Source of the DNA: Larix kaempferi | Lineage: Eukaryota > Streptophyta > Pinopsida > Pinales > Pinaceae | Assembly (NCBI GenBank): GCA_027924585.1 | Contig: BSBM01000007.1 | Span: forward strand, 12,243,501-12,307,500 | Direction: 5' to 3' | Length of the DNA stretch: 64,000 nucleotides | Part shown: in pieces, positions 12,135 to 25,287 of the stretch | Position numbering within the stretch: position 1 is the first letter of the stretch | Layout: the number at the start of each line of letters is the position of its first letter | Translations under genes and position numbers: made by a program | Notes under the pieces: generated by a model | What the model saw: only the letters and a program-made list of their open reading frames with translations | The model's database searches: none | What the model was told of the DNA's origin: nothing

Positions 12135-12837
12135 TTGTTTGTGAGTGTCTGAGATCGCGCACATTGTTGAGTGGCGAGAGCACCACTATGATAATTTGAT
12201 GAGAGAGGTGTCCAGGGATTTGAGGGCCACCAAAGCACTTTGGGATGCGAGGCTCTTGAAGTTTTTAAAGTGCCCCTCGCTCTGCTCTGTATATTTTCTA
12301 CTAGAGAGGATCATTCCAATGTGGGACCCTGATCGAGGTGTCTTTCGAGTAGGGGATACAGACCTTAGCATTACATAGAAATATATTTACTTCCTGACAG
12401 GTCTGTCTCCTCGAAGGGCTGTTAAGGTAGTCCAATCGTCGATGAGTGCGGGCGGGATTATTATTGGACTAGTGGATCGATACTATAGAGGGGATGCTGC
12501 AGCGGTGAGAGTGGGATAGATCGTCAAGAGTCACATTTAGATTCTGCCTATCCAAGCGGTAGATATTGTTGTCGTGCGAGCGCCGGGATTATCCTCACCA
12601 TACAGGATTACTAGGGGACAATTGGAGTTGGTGGAGAGGGTGATAGAGAGACACCAAGTACGAGCTACATGAGGTGGTCATGGTACAAATTTTATTGTTG
12701 AGGAGAGACCCTGTCAGAGGCATAGAGTGGGCCCGAGGGGTCATTCTGGGGAGGCTGGTGGAGCAGGTGAGGAGGTGCCGGAGGTAATGCTGTCCTTGGC
12801 TATTCTGAGGCTTGATCGGCTAGGGCCTTCGAGGTAG
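12135..12837 (+). pseudogene. Retroelement extra ORF with plant-mobile-domain-like segment, copy 1
   Basis: One frame of about 230 codons spans the putative second exon. It contains a segment WDPDRGVFRVGDTDL followed, after a stop, by YFLTGLS. This pattern recalls the plant mobile / DUF7745-like domains carried by plant retrotransposons (family knowledge, not searched). The C-terminus is basic and Gly-rich and ends at TAG 12835-12837. Stops at 12517, 12538 and 12670 (TAG, TAG, TGA) correspond to CAG, CAG and CGA in copy 2, so they are recent transitions. No start codon is secure; the N-terminus may lie in an upstream exon. Not a functional gene in either copy. Confidence 0.6.
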
Positions 12838-13571
12838 ATGAAAATTCTAGGAACCCTGTATTCCGTATAGGGGTTGATTCCTATGTATTTTTATCTAGAT
12901 GTAGCCTATGAGAGGCCGATTTTTTATGTATACCCCATAAGCTAACCTATTATTTTTTGTATATGGCCCATGAGGACACATTTTCTACATGACACATTAT
13001 TTTTCGACAATATATATATATATACAATTTTGTTGTCACATATATGGTCTCATGTATGTATGTGACGTATTGATGATAATGTATGTGATGATGATGTTTA
13101 TATGTTTGTTTTGATATGCTCTATGTGTAGTTATAGGTAGTTGCACATAAATTGTATGATGAGCGACACCCAGATATACATCCTTGGCTTGTGTATACAA
13201 GTTGAGATAGACGGTTGGTGTATCAAATGTCCGTCCAACACATCATTTGCGATGTGGTTCCCAAATGCATTGGTTTTATTGGGGAAATGCACAAAGGTGA
13301 TGGTTTCAAACTGTCACATGTGGAGGCACACTCCTAAAAATTTACAAAAGAGGAGCAGGTTAAGGACTCTGAAGAAATTATTGAGTTGAGGTGGATGGCA
13401 TCACTTAAGACACCAGTGACGGTATTGTATTCTTCTTGGTTGCTGGTAAGTGCCCCTAGAAAAACTCCTCTAGTCTGGTAGAGAGTTTGGGAGCGGGTAT
13501 AAATATCCCAAGCGATGGATGCGATATTATTTGACCACCAACTTGTGCCATCTGCAAAGTCGATATTATTT
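12838..13571. other. AT-rich 3' flank ending at the duplication junction
   Basis: No gene seen. It holds a (TA)n run at about 13010-13024 and ends at the tandem junction. The natural continuation of this sequence is seen in copy 2 after 31613. Confidence 0.5.
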
Positions 13572-14169
13572 GATACTGGCTTGTAGCCACAAAAAAAAGT
13601 TACAAGACGGGGGGTCTCATCACGAACCAACCCTCTCATTATCTATAAGTTCATGTGAATGACAATGTCACAATCTGATCACCAAGTCAGGATAGTGGTT
13701 CCCAACTTCTTTCCAAGGATGCAAATCTTTGACAGGGATTGATAAGCTTTGCATATTTAACTAGTAGATGGGATAAAAATGACTTATTGGGTTAAAAGTT
13801 AATCCTGTCGAGGCTATAGACATTTGCTGGAATCAGGGCCATGCCTGTGGTATTAGAGGTGAAACATTAAGATAAAATATTCTTGTCATAAAAAAATGTT
13901 CATTTAGAGCATGTTTCAATGAAGAACATATTTTGTTGGAAATCTAATCAATTAGTATTTTTCTTTGCATCACAACTGATAGTTAGAAGGGCATCATTAA
14001 AATCAATTGCAGCTGGGTAAATCTTTAAAAAGTTGACTTGTTAATGTGGTACACATGTTTTAGGGAAAGCTTTATTCTTGTTAAAAGCCTCATTTTCCTT
14101 ATCCTCATACATGTACGACTCCTATGTTTTCATGGCAGAGATAACTGCTTTGCCCAGCCAGTCACCATT

Positions 14170-17100
14170 TGTTGTAGACACAACAGATCCCATCTTAAAT
14201 AAAGATGGGAGCCCCTTTTATTTATTATTTGTTTGGATTTCCATTTTTGTATTTCACCATTGACCTAATTATTCTCCTAGATCTATGGTATTATTTGGAT
14301 TGTTTCCATTTTAATTATTTGATTTTTGGATTCATTTGAGTTGGTTCCAAGATCTTGGTGGTTAACTTACCATGTTGTCCTTCACATTCTCCACCTAGAT
14401 TTGGTCTTCGTTGCATAAAATGATCATTCGAGATGATGGCTAGTTATTACCTTCATTCTGGGATTTTGAATGATCTTATGAATTTATATATTGCATTAGT
14501 GTGTTTTTTGAACTTGATGGAGTTTTATTTTCATTTTTGCATGCCTATAATCATAATATAAATATTGTAAATAATTGTAGTATTTGGGTTTGTTTGCTTA
14601 TATTAGTTTAACATTTTTAATGTTTAAATTAAGATTATTTAAATCTTTTAAATATTCATGGTCATGTGTTGACTTTCATTAAGTTAATTTGTGTATTTTA
14701 TTAAATCCATATATTTATACACAATTTGATTTTATGAAAATTTAAAAAACACACATGTTTTAGTGAGTTCTAATTTCTCTAATTTCCATGATTTTTTGTT
14801 TTATGATTATTTGGGAATTAGTGGGATTAAAATTCAATATTCACGAATGTAAAGTTAGTTTGATCATGGATATGTTTTCCTTCTCAATAAGCTAATTTGA
14901 TCTTGAAAATACAATTTCTAGTTTTCCCTTTTGCAATTTAAATGATTTTCATTTATTATTGTACAAAATGAAATGCTATTATTCTTTTCTTGGTATTCTA
15001 TTCTTGAAAAATAATTATGTTATAAACCTATTTATGGAATTCATTAACTCTCATATATTATAGGAGTGATTCTTTCCCTATATACGTAACTTGTTTCCAA
15101 CATTAAGTTTCTTAAGAATTAACTTGTAAATGGTTTTGATTTTTTACTTCTAGGTTTTAAGTTTTTATGTTGTTTTCCAATATTGGATTTTCTTTTACTT
15201 TGTAAATATTTCTAGATTTTCTTTTAATATTTTCTCCATTTTTATTTCATTACTTCGTTCAATATTTTAAAAAAATCGCATTTTTTCAAGTTTTTTCGAT
15301 CATTTTTATGCATCTTTGCGAATTGCGGAAGCTTTAATTTTTATGGTTAATTTTTAATATTTGCGCAAACCGCAATCCGCATTGTGGATCGTTTGATTTA
15401 ATTGTTAAATTTCAATATTTTTGCAATCCACAATTCCGCAATGCAGATTGCAGAACCTTTAAATTTGGTGATTTAATTTTTAATGTTTCCGCAATTGCGG
15501 ATTGTGGAAGGTACAGTTTTTCTCATTTTAAAAAAATCATTTCCGCAACCCGCAATTGCGGAAGTCACTTTTCCAAATTTTTATTTTCTCATTTTCGCAT
15601 TTTGGGACCCTAAGTTTCTTTTATGTTATATTTTAATTTAATTTCGGGTCCGTAATTTTTTGTAATTTCATTTTTTACTTAGAATTTTAATTTTGGTTTT
15701 GATTTTGTTTTCCGATTTTGATTTGTTTTAAAATTCAAAATTTCCTTCGCGACATGTAATTTATGATATTTTGGGAATATTGATTTTTTATTTTTGTTTG
15801 GTTTTATTCCTTTGGAAAATAATTAATATGGATAATGGATTTAGTTTTTAGATCAATGGCCACGATTCACCCAACAATGAAATCAACGATTGTTGAGCCT
15901 TAACTTCCGGGTGCAATATCTTAAGATTTATGAATTCAAATCAAGCCCGAGATAGCTCGTTGGAAAGATTGAAGGATGTTGAATGATTTGGAAAGATTAT
16001 GTTTTCCAAATGAATAGATTCACCACCCCGAAAATCTATCTGAACAGCCAATTTCGGATTTGGATCAGATTTATGTATTTTTATTATATTTTGGTTTGCT
16101 AATGGATTTTTATTAACTTAGATTTATTTCATTAGTTTGGAATGATGTTTTAATTTATGTTTTGAATTGTACATGTGTGGATTTGGATTTGGAGGGGTCA
16201 AGCTGAAAAATTTACATCCCAAATTTGGAGTGATCAAAACATGCCATGTGAAAAACAATAATCTTTGGACGCAATTTATGGAGTGATGAAGTGAATCTGG
16301 AAAATCTGAGACATGGGTTTTGTGAAGAATATGCCCTATTAGTAGCTTTGTAAGCAGAATCCTCATAAAGTTCTTCATTTGGGAGATATGACTAGTTTTT
16401 CAAGACAGAATTTTCCATATTTTTCTTGGGATTTACTAAATGGAACAACTCAGCTAGTTAGCTCAACAATTGGGGAAAGTGATCTTATTTTCTCCTGTCA
16501 TTTACTTTGTATAAATACCTACCTTCTATGATATGAGAGAATGAGGGATATTAAGAGAAACAAATTTCTTTCTTTCTTTGTAATATAGAATTGTTATACA
16601 TTTTTATGCATACAGTTTGTTATTTAGATCAGTGGATGACACTCTCTGATTTCTCAGCAAGCTAGTTCATTGGATCTGGAGATCTTCTGTAAGGTTTTCA
16701 TCAATTTATTTAATAAATTGAATTTGTTTTGTTTTCTTCAATTTATTTTCGGAATATACTGATTTTCATCTAATATTCACATTTTATTTCCTATGTTTAG
16801 TCCTCAGAAGTTATTTTCAATTGCAGTATGAATCATTTTCAATCTGTGATGAGCAGAATTTTGGATTTATCCTGATTTTTGTTCCTTGCATAACCTTGAA
16901 TGTTTTATAACACACCAATTGGTATGAATATGATTTTTCAACTTGATAATCAATTGAATACTAATTAAAACTAATATTTTTTTCCTTTTGATCAGTTTAT
17001 GAAAAAAACATTTTTGTTTTCATTCTGTTAGTTCTATTACATGATTATTTTTATCATTTATCATAGATTTGTAGATTGACATGAACTAGTTATCACAATC

Positions 17101-17349
17101 GCATTTAATAAATTACACATTAAGTTAGTTTCCCATTTAGGATTAAGTTTTAGTCATGATTCAAAGTCTCCTCTTTGAGCAGAAACCATCGCTTAGTGGC
17201 TAACAGAGCTGTAAAACCCGTCGGAGTTAGTTATACCAAACAACTTGAGGATAGGGTAATCCTTGCGTTGGATTATTCGAAGCCTTCGGCTAGGATATCT
17301 CCCTTATGCTGTTGCCTGGGGTACTTCTAGCACATCTGAGGCTTCAACA
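14170..17349 (+). mobile_element. LTR-like block L1', second copy
   Basis: Same 3,180-bp length and termini (tgttgtag / cttcaaca) as L1, with hairpin, CCGCAA/TTGCGG cluster (15312-15570) and TATA-like box (16509-16518) conserved. Differences from L1 are scattered, mostly C/T and A/G substitutions and single-base indels. Confidence 0.6.
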
Positions 17350-18486
17350 TGGAGGTGGGAGAGTAAATGCACAGCTATAAAATGATGAACTATGGGTTGA
17401 TCGTTTCAAGGTGCATAAAATTCCTCGGGCTTGTAGTGGGGCGACATCATGGGTGTCAAATCATGACTGGGATGCAATGGTGCAAACTGTCCATGGATTA
17501 AATATGCTACCCATTGTAGTGATATTTATGGCATATCATTATTGGGGAGGGGAACCCTATGGTTATCAGTGAGAATATCTGTTAAGTGTAATGTGTTGGC
17601 GCAATTTTACTTTGAATAGAGTTCAACACTTAGAATTCACCAACAAACTCCCCAATCCACAGACGTTGACCCAAAAGGGAGTAAATCCCTTTCAACAACA
17701 CCTGCAGAGCAGATGAAGTCTTACCCAAAGTATTTATGGGGATTGTAGGAACTAGACTTCATGTAATACAGAAGTGGAATACTAGAAAAGAAATAAATTT
17801 ATCATTATATATTTCTATAGAACAATGACAGATCAGAGCTTCGACAGACTCATAACTTTGAAAAATATGATAACGTAGCCCAATAATAGATTACATCTAA
17901 TTTCCATACACTTAAGCATACAATACATTCACTTGATTATTTAACAGAAGAAATGAGCACATATCACAAGTCACATCACAACACATATCAACCCACATAA
18001 AGACACCATATTTTATGTGGAAAACCCATTTGGGAAAAACCACAGAAGTGCTTGTATTTATTAAGATTCGCACCCAAATAAGCACTTCAGGGAGAACTTA
18101 CAGACTTCTTCATGTAGTACAACGGATCTACGCATACATCCTGCAAATCAATGACTTAACTTCTCCAAAACATATTTGATAGACATATAATATATATTTA
18201 TTATAGAGCATAAAGCCTTAAATATCTCTACTACCTGAATGTAACCCAAAAATTCCGTTTTAATACATATTTATAGGGAGCACTAAGCTTTCCCTGCTCC
18301 AACTAAGCCACTAACTTCATAACCGAATCATTAATACAATGTGGACCAATCCCAACTAACTGACTCAACCCCAACATTTGACGTAATCAACATGGCTGTT
18401 TTCCCAATTTCTTGGTCACTTCGTCGGAGTTGACCGCTTCACCGAACTGGTTTCACCTTGTCTTTGTCCACACCAAAACTATTTCT

Positions 18487-19790
18487 TCAAAAATTGTAGC
18501 TCCAAAATGTTAGGCCCAATAGGACCCAAACACTCACATGTGGCTCGTCCCAAGCCACTTCAAGGTTGTGAGTCATGTTCCTGTAGCTTCGACAAAAAAT
18601 CTTCATAGTGGTACTTGCTTGCTTTGGCCAGTTGCTGGACTTCTTTCTTCTTCTGACCAACAATCTCAACTATATCTGTAGTAATATGTGTTTGGCTCAC
18701 CTCGATGTCCTGAGTAATTGTCGACTAGATTGAAGTATGTCGACTGCTAATGTCCGTTGGTATGTGTTGGGCCTTGGACTGGAGCATCTGGACTCTCTCT
18801 TTACATTTCTTGTGCTGTAATCTCAACTTATTGACTTCCTGCTACAAATATTTGCTTTCAGTGGCTCTACTCATTCTCTAGATTGGAGGAAGAGTCTTCA
18901 ACTTCTCTCATAAGGTGCGCATATTTCCTTCAGTAGCCCCAAGCCTCATTTGGATCTCCTACAGCTCAACATCCTTAGATAAGTAATGCCATGACTTGTA
19001 CACAACGTCATACATCTCCATTGATTGAGATTCCACTACTTGAAGGTTCTGAACAACCTCTTGAATTTTTGGTCGTCGTTGCTCAATGAATTTAGGTGGG
19101 GTTTTGGGAACCAACTTCGCTTCCAAATATTGTACCTTCAGACGGTATCTAGAGATGACCGTCTGTAGCCATTGTACCTTCTCTTTTGTCATCATTTCAT
19201 CAATAACTTCTGCCTCAGGAACTATTTTGCACACAAATTTGACAATTTGTTGAACTTTGTCCTTCTCTTGTCGTAGCAGGTCCTTGTCCTGCTGAAATTT
19301 AGCATTTAAATCCTTCAATTTGGCCGCCTGATTCTTATATCCTCTCATGTATTCTAGGAGAGAACTGTCCCATGATTTGATTTCCTACACAACACTTTCG
19401 TGTAACTTGTGCAACATATATAGAGGTAATGCAGGTAATTTAATATTTGCATATCCTTACTTGGGGATTTCAACACTAGTCCCTGATTCATCAAACGTTA
19501 TTGCTTGTGGTATAATTTTAACCACCCCTTCCACAGGGGCAAGTGATGTTCCTTGATCTTGTGCAACTTTGACCTGTGTTAGTGTAACTGGCCATAGAGC
19601 CAAAATTTGGATTCTTTTGACTTCCTGACATAGTATATCCAGCACATTGGTGACACTAGTGAATAAATGTATCGTTTTATCTTATGCTTTTCTTCTGTTG
19701 TATTCACCAACCTCTGTGATCCTATCAAACAGGATGTTAATATCATCATCAGTTAGTGCCTAGATATTGTCATGTCATTGTGCTTTTTGC
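18487..19790 (-). pseudogene. G'-encoded coiled-coil extra ORF, copy 2
   Basis: Equivalent of 8637-9945. The longest open stretch (19348 to 18959, 129 codons) is longer than in copy 1 because the CGA at 19076-19078 is intact. It has a Lys/Glu/Gln-rich coiled-coil core. Other stops are shared with copy 1, so the ORF was already broken before the duplication. Function unknown. Confidence 0.6.
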
Positions 19791-19929
19791 TTCGTCCCGG
19801 CAACAAAACCATTCATTGGAGCACTTTTACTTCAACCATGGTTCAACACTTAGCATTCACCAACAAACTCCCCACTCCATAGACACCACATCAAAAGGGA
19901 GTAAATCCCTTTCGGAAACACCTGTAGAG

Positions 19930-20481
19930 TGTTGAAATATTGTAACTTCAAAGAAAATTATATTTGTATATTATTTATTCCGGAGATGTTCCATACCTCC
20001 GATGTGATTATACTATAAATCCGGAGATGTTTATTCCTCCGAGTTGGGTGTGGTAACTAGGGTTATTAGACCCACCATGTGGGGGTCGGCCCAGTCAGTT
20101 ATAATGGGGTATTTAACCTAATGGTTAAATACGAGCCTACATGTACTTGTGTAAAATACATATCAGAGTAGTGTATAAATAGAGGAGGTGTGTTCCTCAT
20201 TTGATACACTCACTCACTTGAGGATAGCGCACTTGTGGAGGAGAGGTCTGCTATTATGGAGGAGGAGATCATGTCTCAGGGTTTCATCTTTGTATATTGC
20301 TGGTCATCTATATTGAGGAAGCTTTGCTGGGTTTTCTACCCCATGAGGGTTTCCCATGATAAATCTCTGTCTCTTGTGTTTATGCTGTGCTTGTTGTTTC
20401 TTCAGTGATCCTATATATGCTATTATTTTGAAATGGAATGTAATGCTGCTATTTTCTGTCTTAGCATATTAAATCTTAACA
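19930..20481 (+). repeat. 5' LTR of H
   Basis: 552 bp, tgttgaaa...cttaaca. The TATA-like tataaatag at 20174 would start transcription near 20205. Nearly identical to 26059-26611. Confidence 0.93.
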
Positions 20482-20499
20482 TGGTATCAGAGCTAACCT
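20482..20499 (+). promoter_or_regulatory. Primer-binding site of H (initiator tRNA-Met type)
   Basis: tggtatcagagc immediately follows the LTR end, the standard position and sequence for plant Copia-type elements. Confidence 0.92.
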
Positions 20500-20829
20500 G
20501 AAGGAAGACAAGGTATGGCACTTACGACACTTGCTTTACTTACGATAATTTGAAGTTTAGGGTTTTACATAGAAAAAACCAGTCTTCGTGGAACTTTCGC
20601 TATAAATCCATTTCTGCGAAGGTTCAAGGTCTGAAAAGTTTACAGGTCGACGATAACATCCCCAGGTACCTTGTGTCCAAAGGGAACCCTTAGATTCGTT
20701 GTACTTTATGAGTTATGATCAGTACAAGTTAGGATTTCTGCCTCTTCCAGATCTCAGTCAAAATCAGGTAACCTTGGCAAAAAGGTCATAACTTGGGCTA
20801 GGAAGCTCCAAATGAAATTTCGTAAAAAG

Positions 20830-21370
20830 TGTCAGGTAGTACACAGACTGTACTATCTCAGGAAACGTGTTCAAAGGCCGAAGATGAACTAGTGACACGT
20901 GGCATTCCGTACAAGTTTGCTCTCCTGTTTTATCCCATAAACAGGTCACGTTGCGACACTTGGCATAACTCTCTCTCAGAGAGTCCAATTGAGGTCATAC
21001 CTATCAAGATGGAAAGATAACAGGGCGAGATATCTCAAGAAAATTTTTCAGAGGCCAAAGTTCAAACAGTGACACGTGGCATGCCGTACAAGTTCGCTCT
21101 CCTGTTTTATCCCATAAACAGGTCACGTTGCGACACTTGGCATAACTCTCTCTCAGAGAGTTCAATTGAGGTCAGACCTGTCAATATGGAAAGATAACAG
21201 GGTGAGCTATCTCAGGAAAAGTTTTCAGAGGCCGAAGTTCAAACAGTGACACGTGGCACGCCGTACAAGTTCGCTCTACTGTTTTATCCCATAAACAGGT
21301 CACGTTGCGACACTTGGCATAACTCTCTCTCAGAAAATCCAATTGAGGTCAGACCTGTCAGGATGGAAAG
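20830..21370 (+). repeat. Three tandem 177-bp repeats in the H leader
   Basis: Anchor gtgacacgtggca starts at 20892, 21069 and 21246, spacing 177 bp. Each unit also contains taaacaggtcacgttgcgac and a ctctctctcagag tract. The units are non-coding and about 95% alike. Confidence 0.85.
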
Positions 21371-23300
21371 ATGAAAGGTCAGGCTACTACAAAAAAAGGG
21401 TTTCAGACCCTGTGGAGCAAAAATTTCAGAGTTATAGCAGAAACAATCAGGTGCATATTTCTGTCAAAACAGAATTATGTTTCGAGCACCTTTATTCATG
21501 GCTTCCGGAATTTAGGGTTTCGGAGAAAGTTAGAATTTTTGGAATCGGAGTCCACGGCTGAATGCTACTCAGGAAAATCGAAATTTAGAGACCAAGATCG
21601 AATTTTTTGGTTGGGTGGAAGACCGGGCTTGATCAAACCCCAGTTCGGGATTTTGATCGGAAAGATGGAAAATTAGGGCTTCAGCAAAAGTTGGAATTTT
21701 TGAAGTCTGTAACCACGGCTGGAAACTCCTAAGAAAAATAAGAGTTTAGAGCCTTGGATCGAACCTTTTGTTTGGGCAGAAGGGTGGGCTTCATCAAACC
21801 CTAGTTCGGGATCCTGTCCAGAAGATCTAGAAGTTTCAAAGGCAATTTTGAGGGGTCAAATTTTGGAAATTCCAAAATTGAAGTATGCTAGTTTGATCAG
21901 CTCAGGAAGACATATTCTTTCATCCATTCAGAAGTGTGAAAGTCAAAGATTGAATTTTTAGGGTTTCTCTAGAAAACCCCAATCAAGCTCCAGATCAAGT
22001 TTTAGGGGGAGTTGAGGCTAAGGCCTTACTACAAGAAGTCTCGACAGGTATGACTTAAGGAGGTTCAGGTATGTCTTGAAATCTGATTCTTGATTAAGTT
22101 CATAATGTGTTTTGTCTTCATGTTATTTATTAGTACAATCTTGATTAATGTTAGAATTGTCTTATCACCCTAGTAACAGTATGAATGCATGTGAATGATC
22201 GAAGACATTCATTGATTAGGGCTATATGATTGTACTAATGCATTATGGTGTTGTGTGAGGTTGATGTTGTCTGCTAACAAGATACAGGTACATCACAAAA
22301 GACAAATCAAGTTCCATGACCATGACCACATGAATACAAAGACTCATCCATAATCTTTGTTCTACTTACGAGGTATGTATGAACTTGTTATATTATGCTT
22401 AACCTATGAGACATGCAAGTTCTAGCTCAGGATCTCTAAATCAATGAAGAGATTGTTTAGGTATGTTGCACATAACTAAGCATGTATACTAATCCAGGTA
22501 TGTTTTCCTATGTCATGTTAGAATCTTACCTTGTGATTAGGATCCCTTATATAAGTATACTTGGTATGATTGGTTATGCTTATTCATAAAGTTAGTAATC
22601 AAGGGTTTATGCATATCATGTCTCTTATCTTGGTTGATTATTTAACTAACTAGATCAAACAAGAATATGCATAAGTAAAGGAAGACTTCCCTGAAACCTT
22701 GAATATTATTTATAATCATGATTATACATTTTCAAGATTATTTAGAACTATAATGTCTTGATAACATTGAGATTATACTAATGAATGTATGTTTGTGTAT
22801 GAGATCATGATGATGACACTAGTGCACATTTGAGCATGCACAGTGGTATAGAATGAATAGAAGTTCAAAAGACATACAGAAGATCAAGCGGGAGGCAACC
22901 ACACAAACATAAAAGGAAAGGTCATGAAGAATGATGGACACCATACAAGTGGTGGATGTTCAAACAAGAAGATTTACAAATCAAACAAAATATAGAAGGC
23001 TCATGGCTAGAAGATTCTCTTAGAAAGGGGAAGAGAATCATGACAAGATGTTTGCTCCAAGTATGGTGTAATTAAAGAAGAAGTGTGAATCAGGTTCTGT
23101 ATAGGTACCTAGGATCGATAATAAATTGATAAGCTTAATGATCACCATGGGTGATGTGGATCTCAACCTTTGCTACAAGGTTGAATATGATTTCTATACA
23201 CATATGACATGGATGCAAGAAGGAACTCACCACAGAGTTCGAATGATATTGAGGTTCATATTAGTAGACCCATCTAACGAGAGATGGCACAGATAGATAT
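21371..23300 (+). other. Untranslated or decayed internal region of H
   Basis: Where gag, protease and integrase should be, no intact or recognisable domain is present. 21400-22000 is leader-like with several near-repeats (gaagaccgggcttgatcaaacc near 21617 and a relative near 21785). 22000-23300 has only short degenerate frames. Confidence 0.5.
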
Positions 23301-23322
23301 GCAGAAGATCATTCAATGCAGA

Positions 23323-24192
23323 AATGAAAATGAAAGATCTCAAATTGATGCTTTACTTCCTAGGTCTGAAAGTATGGCAAGGCTCAGAAGAAATATTTCC
23401 CAACCAGGGAAAGTATGATGAGAAATATGACTTGAGGTGTTGGAATGGCCACTCTTATGGATTCCAACTTGAAGCTGTTAGGGGATAACTCATCAAAGTT
23501 AGTGGATATAACTCTGTACAGTCAAATTATTGGGTCATTGATGTATCTAACATATACTAGATTAGATATATGCTTTGTTGTGAACACCTTGAGTCAGTAT
23601 CTAGTGGAAACTAGATGTGTTCACCTGATAGTTGCAAAGCATGTGATGAGGCACATAAAGGACACGATAGAATTTGATCTATGCTATCTTGAAGATCATG
23701 ACTTCAGATGGTTATTCAGATTCTGATTGGGCAGGAAGTGTATCAGACAGGAAGAACACATCGAGAGGATGTTATTTTCTGGGACTAGCCATGATCTCGT
23801 GGTTTAACTGGAAGCAGTCTAGTGTGGCTCTCAGCACAAGCAGAATATATGGATGCTTGCTCTGCTAGTTGTGAAGAAGTTTGGCTTCAAGATTGCTTGA
23901 CTTAGAGATAGAACCAACTGTGATCCTATGTGACAAATAGAGTTGTATCAAGATGACATAGAATCCAGTGTTCCATGATAAGTCAAAGATCATAGGGATC
24001 TAACAAGATATGACACAGAAAGGAACTATAAAGTTTGAATTTGTAACAGGTTACCGATGTACTAACCAAACCTCTACCTCAAGTGAAGAAGTTACCAACA
24101 TACTAACCAAGCCTCTGTCTCGAGTGAAATTTGAATACTTTCGAGACAAGCTTGGTGTAGCTCAAAAGGACCCTCCTCGAAAGGGGGAGTAG
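23323..24192 (+). pseudogene. Copia pol C-terminal remnant (end of RT plus RNase H)
   Basis: Three frames in succession encode the end of a Copia-type reverse transcriptase (MKDLKLMLYFLGLKVW at about 23333, then IIGSLMYL and NTLSQ motifs in 23445-23726), the RNase H start (YSDSDWAGS, ISWF, QSSVALS at 23674-23868) and the pol C-terminus (ILTKPLSRVKF and RDKLGV at 24010-24192). The order and spacing fit plant Copia polyproteins. The RT catalytic YxDD part and everything upstream are missing. Frameshifts and a stop in the DNQS region of RNase H make it inactive. Confidence 0.88.
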
Positions 24193-24299
24193 TATAGTCA
24201 CTGATGATGAAGATTGTCTCATCGAACAACAAGGTCGATGATGAGGTAACCTGTTCTCTACACCTAGATACTTAGAAATATTTAGATTTAGGACTTGTA

Positions 24300-24500
24300 T
24301 ACTTAGAATACTTAGTTTTACTTATACATGCTTTTGATGTTATATGTATTAGTAAGAATACATGCTTTTGATGATAGATGTATTGGTGAGAATACATGCT
24401 TTTGATGATAAGATGTATTGGTAAGAATACATACTTTTGATGATACATGTATTGATTAATGTACTTGTATGGTTGAGGATACTTGTACTTGTATTGATGA
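24300..24500 (+). repeat. About 40-bp tandem repeats in H 3' region
   Basis: Four to five diverged units of a phrase like gaatacatgcttttgatgat with tgtattggt. They lie directly after the pol remnant. Confidence 0.65.
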
Positions 24501-24542
24501 GAATACATGTGAGGATTGTATCATCCTTGAACACTTGTTCTA

Positions 24543-25262
24543 AAGAGAGCCGTAGACGTGAGGTCTCCGAGAATGAAGTCCTTAGTGGACAGTTGAGGGG
24601 ATTGGATCATCCCTGGACTTTCAGTCCTAAAGAGAGTCGTAGATGTGAGGTCTCCGAGAATGAAGTCCTTAGTGGACAGTTGAGGGGATTGGATCATCCC
24701 TGGACTTTCAGTCCTAAAGAGAGCCGTAGACGTGAGGTCTCCGAGAATGAAGTCCTTAGTGGACAGTTGAGGGGATTGGATCATCCCTGGACTTTCAGTC
24801 CTAAAGAGATCCATAGACGTGAGGTCTTCGAGAATGAAGTCCTTAGTGGACAGCTGAGGGGATTGGATCATCCCTGGACTTTCAGTCTTAAAGAGAGTCG
24901 TAGACGTGAGGTCTCCGAGAATGAAGTCCTTAGTGGACAGTTGAGGGGATTGGATCATCCCTGGACTTTCATTCCTAAAGAGAGCCATAGACGTATGGTC
25001 TCCGAGAAGTGGGGATTGTATCATCCCCGGACTTCGGTCCCTGAATTGATCCGTAGACGTGTGGTCTCCGAGAAGTGGGGATTGTATCATCCCCGGACTT
25101 CAGTCCCTGAATTGATCCATAGACATGTGGTCTCCGAGAAGTGGGGATTGTATCATCCCCGAACTTCGGTCCCTGAATTGATCCGTAGACGTGTGGTCTC
25201 CGAGAAGTGGGGATTGTATCATCCCCGGACTTTGGTCCCTGAATTGATCCGTAGATGAATGG
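24543..25262 (+). repeat. Tandem array of 87-bp (x5) and 66-bp (x4) units in H
   Basis: 87-bp units start at 24543, 24630, 24717, 24804 and 24891. From about 24984 a shorter 66-bp version follows at about 25050, 25116 and 25182. They share gtctccgagaa and ggattg-atcatcc. Because both unit lengths are multiples of three, long frames stay open on both strands (273 codons plus, 189 codons minus). There is no evidence that either is a protein. Confidence 0.88.
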
Positions 25263-25287
25263 TCTCCGAGAAAGTGATTTTTTTTTT

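Larger units (their letters stand above)
3733..13571. repeat. Segmental tandem duplication, copy 1
   Basis: About 9.84 kb, repeated head-to-tail as 13572-31613 once later insertions are removed. Co-linear landmarks: gatactggcttgtag (3733/13573), the LTR-like start (4329/14170), element G (7753/17594), the ORF remnant (12135/28677) and the end at gcaaagtcgatat (about 13566/31613). By eye the copies differ by roughly 2%, mostly transitions. Both contain G at the same site with the same target duplication, so the duplication followed that insertion. Confidence 0.9.

Noticed and set aside
12135-12837. A host gene of the plant mobile domain family
   Set aside because: Broken in both copies, surrounded by repeats and preceded by no other host exon; a retroelement-borne ORF is more likely.
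24437-25258. 273-codon ORF with a 29-residue repeat
   Set aside because: The minus strand is open over the same span for 189 codons. Both follow from unit lengths divisible by three in the H arrays, with no start context or homology.
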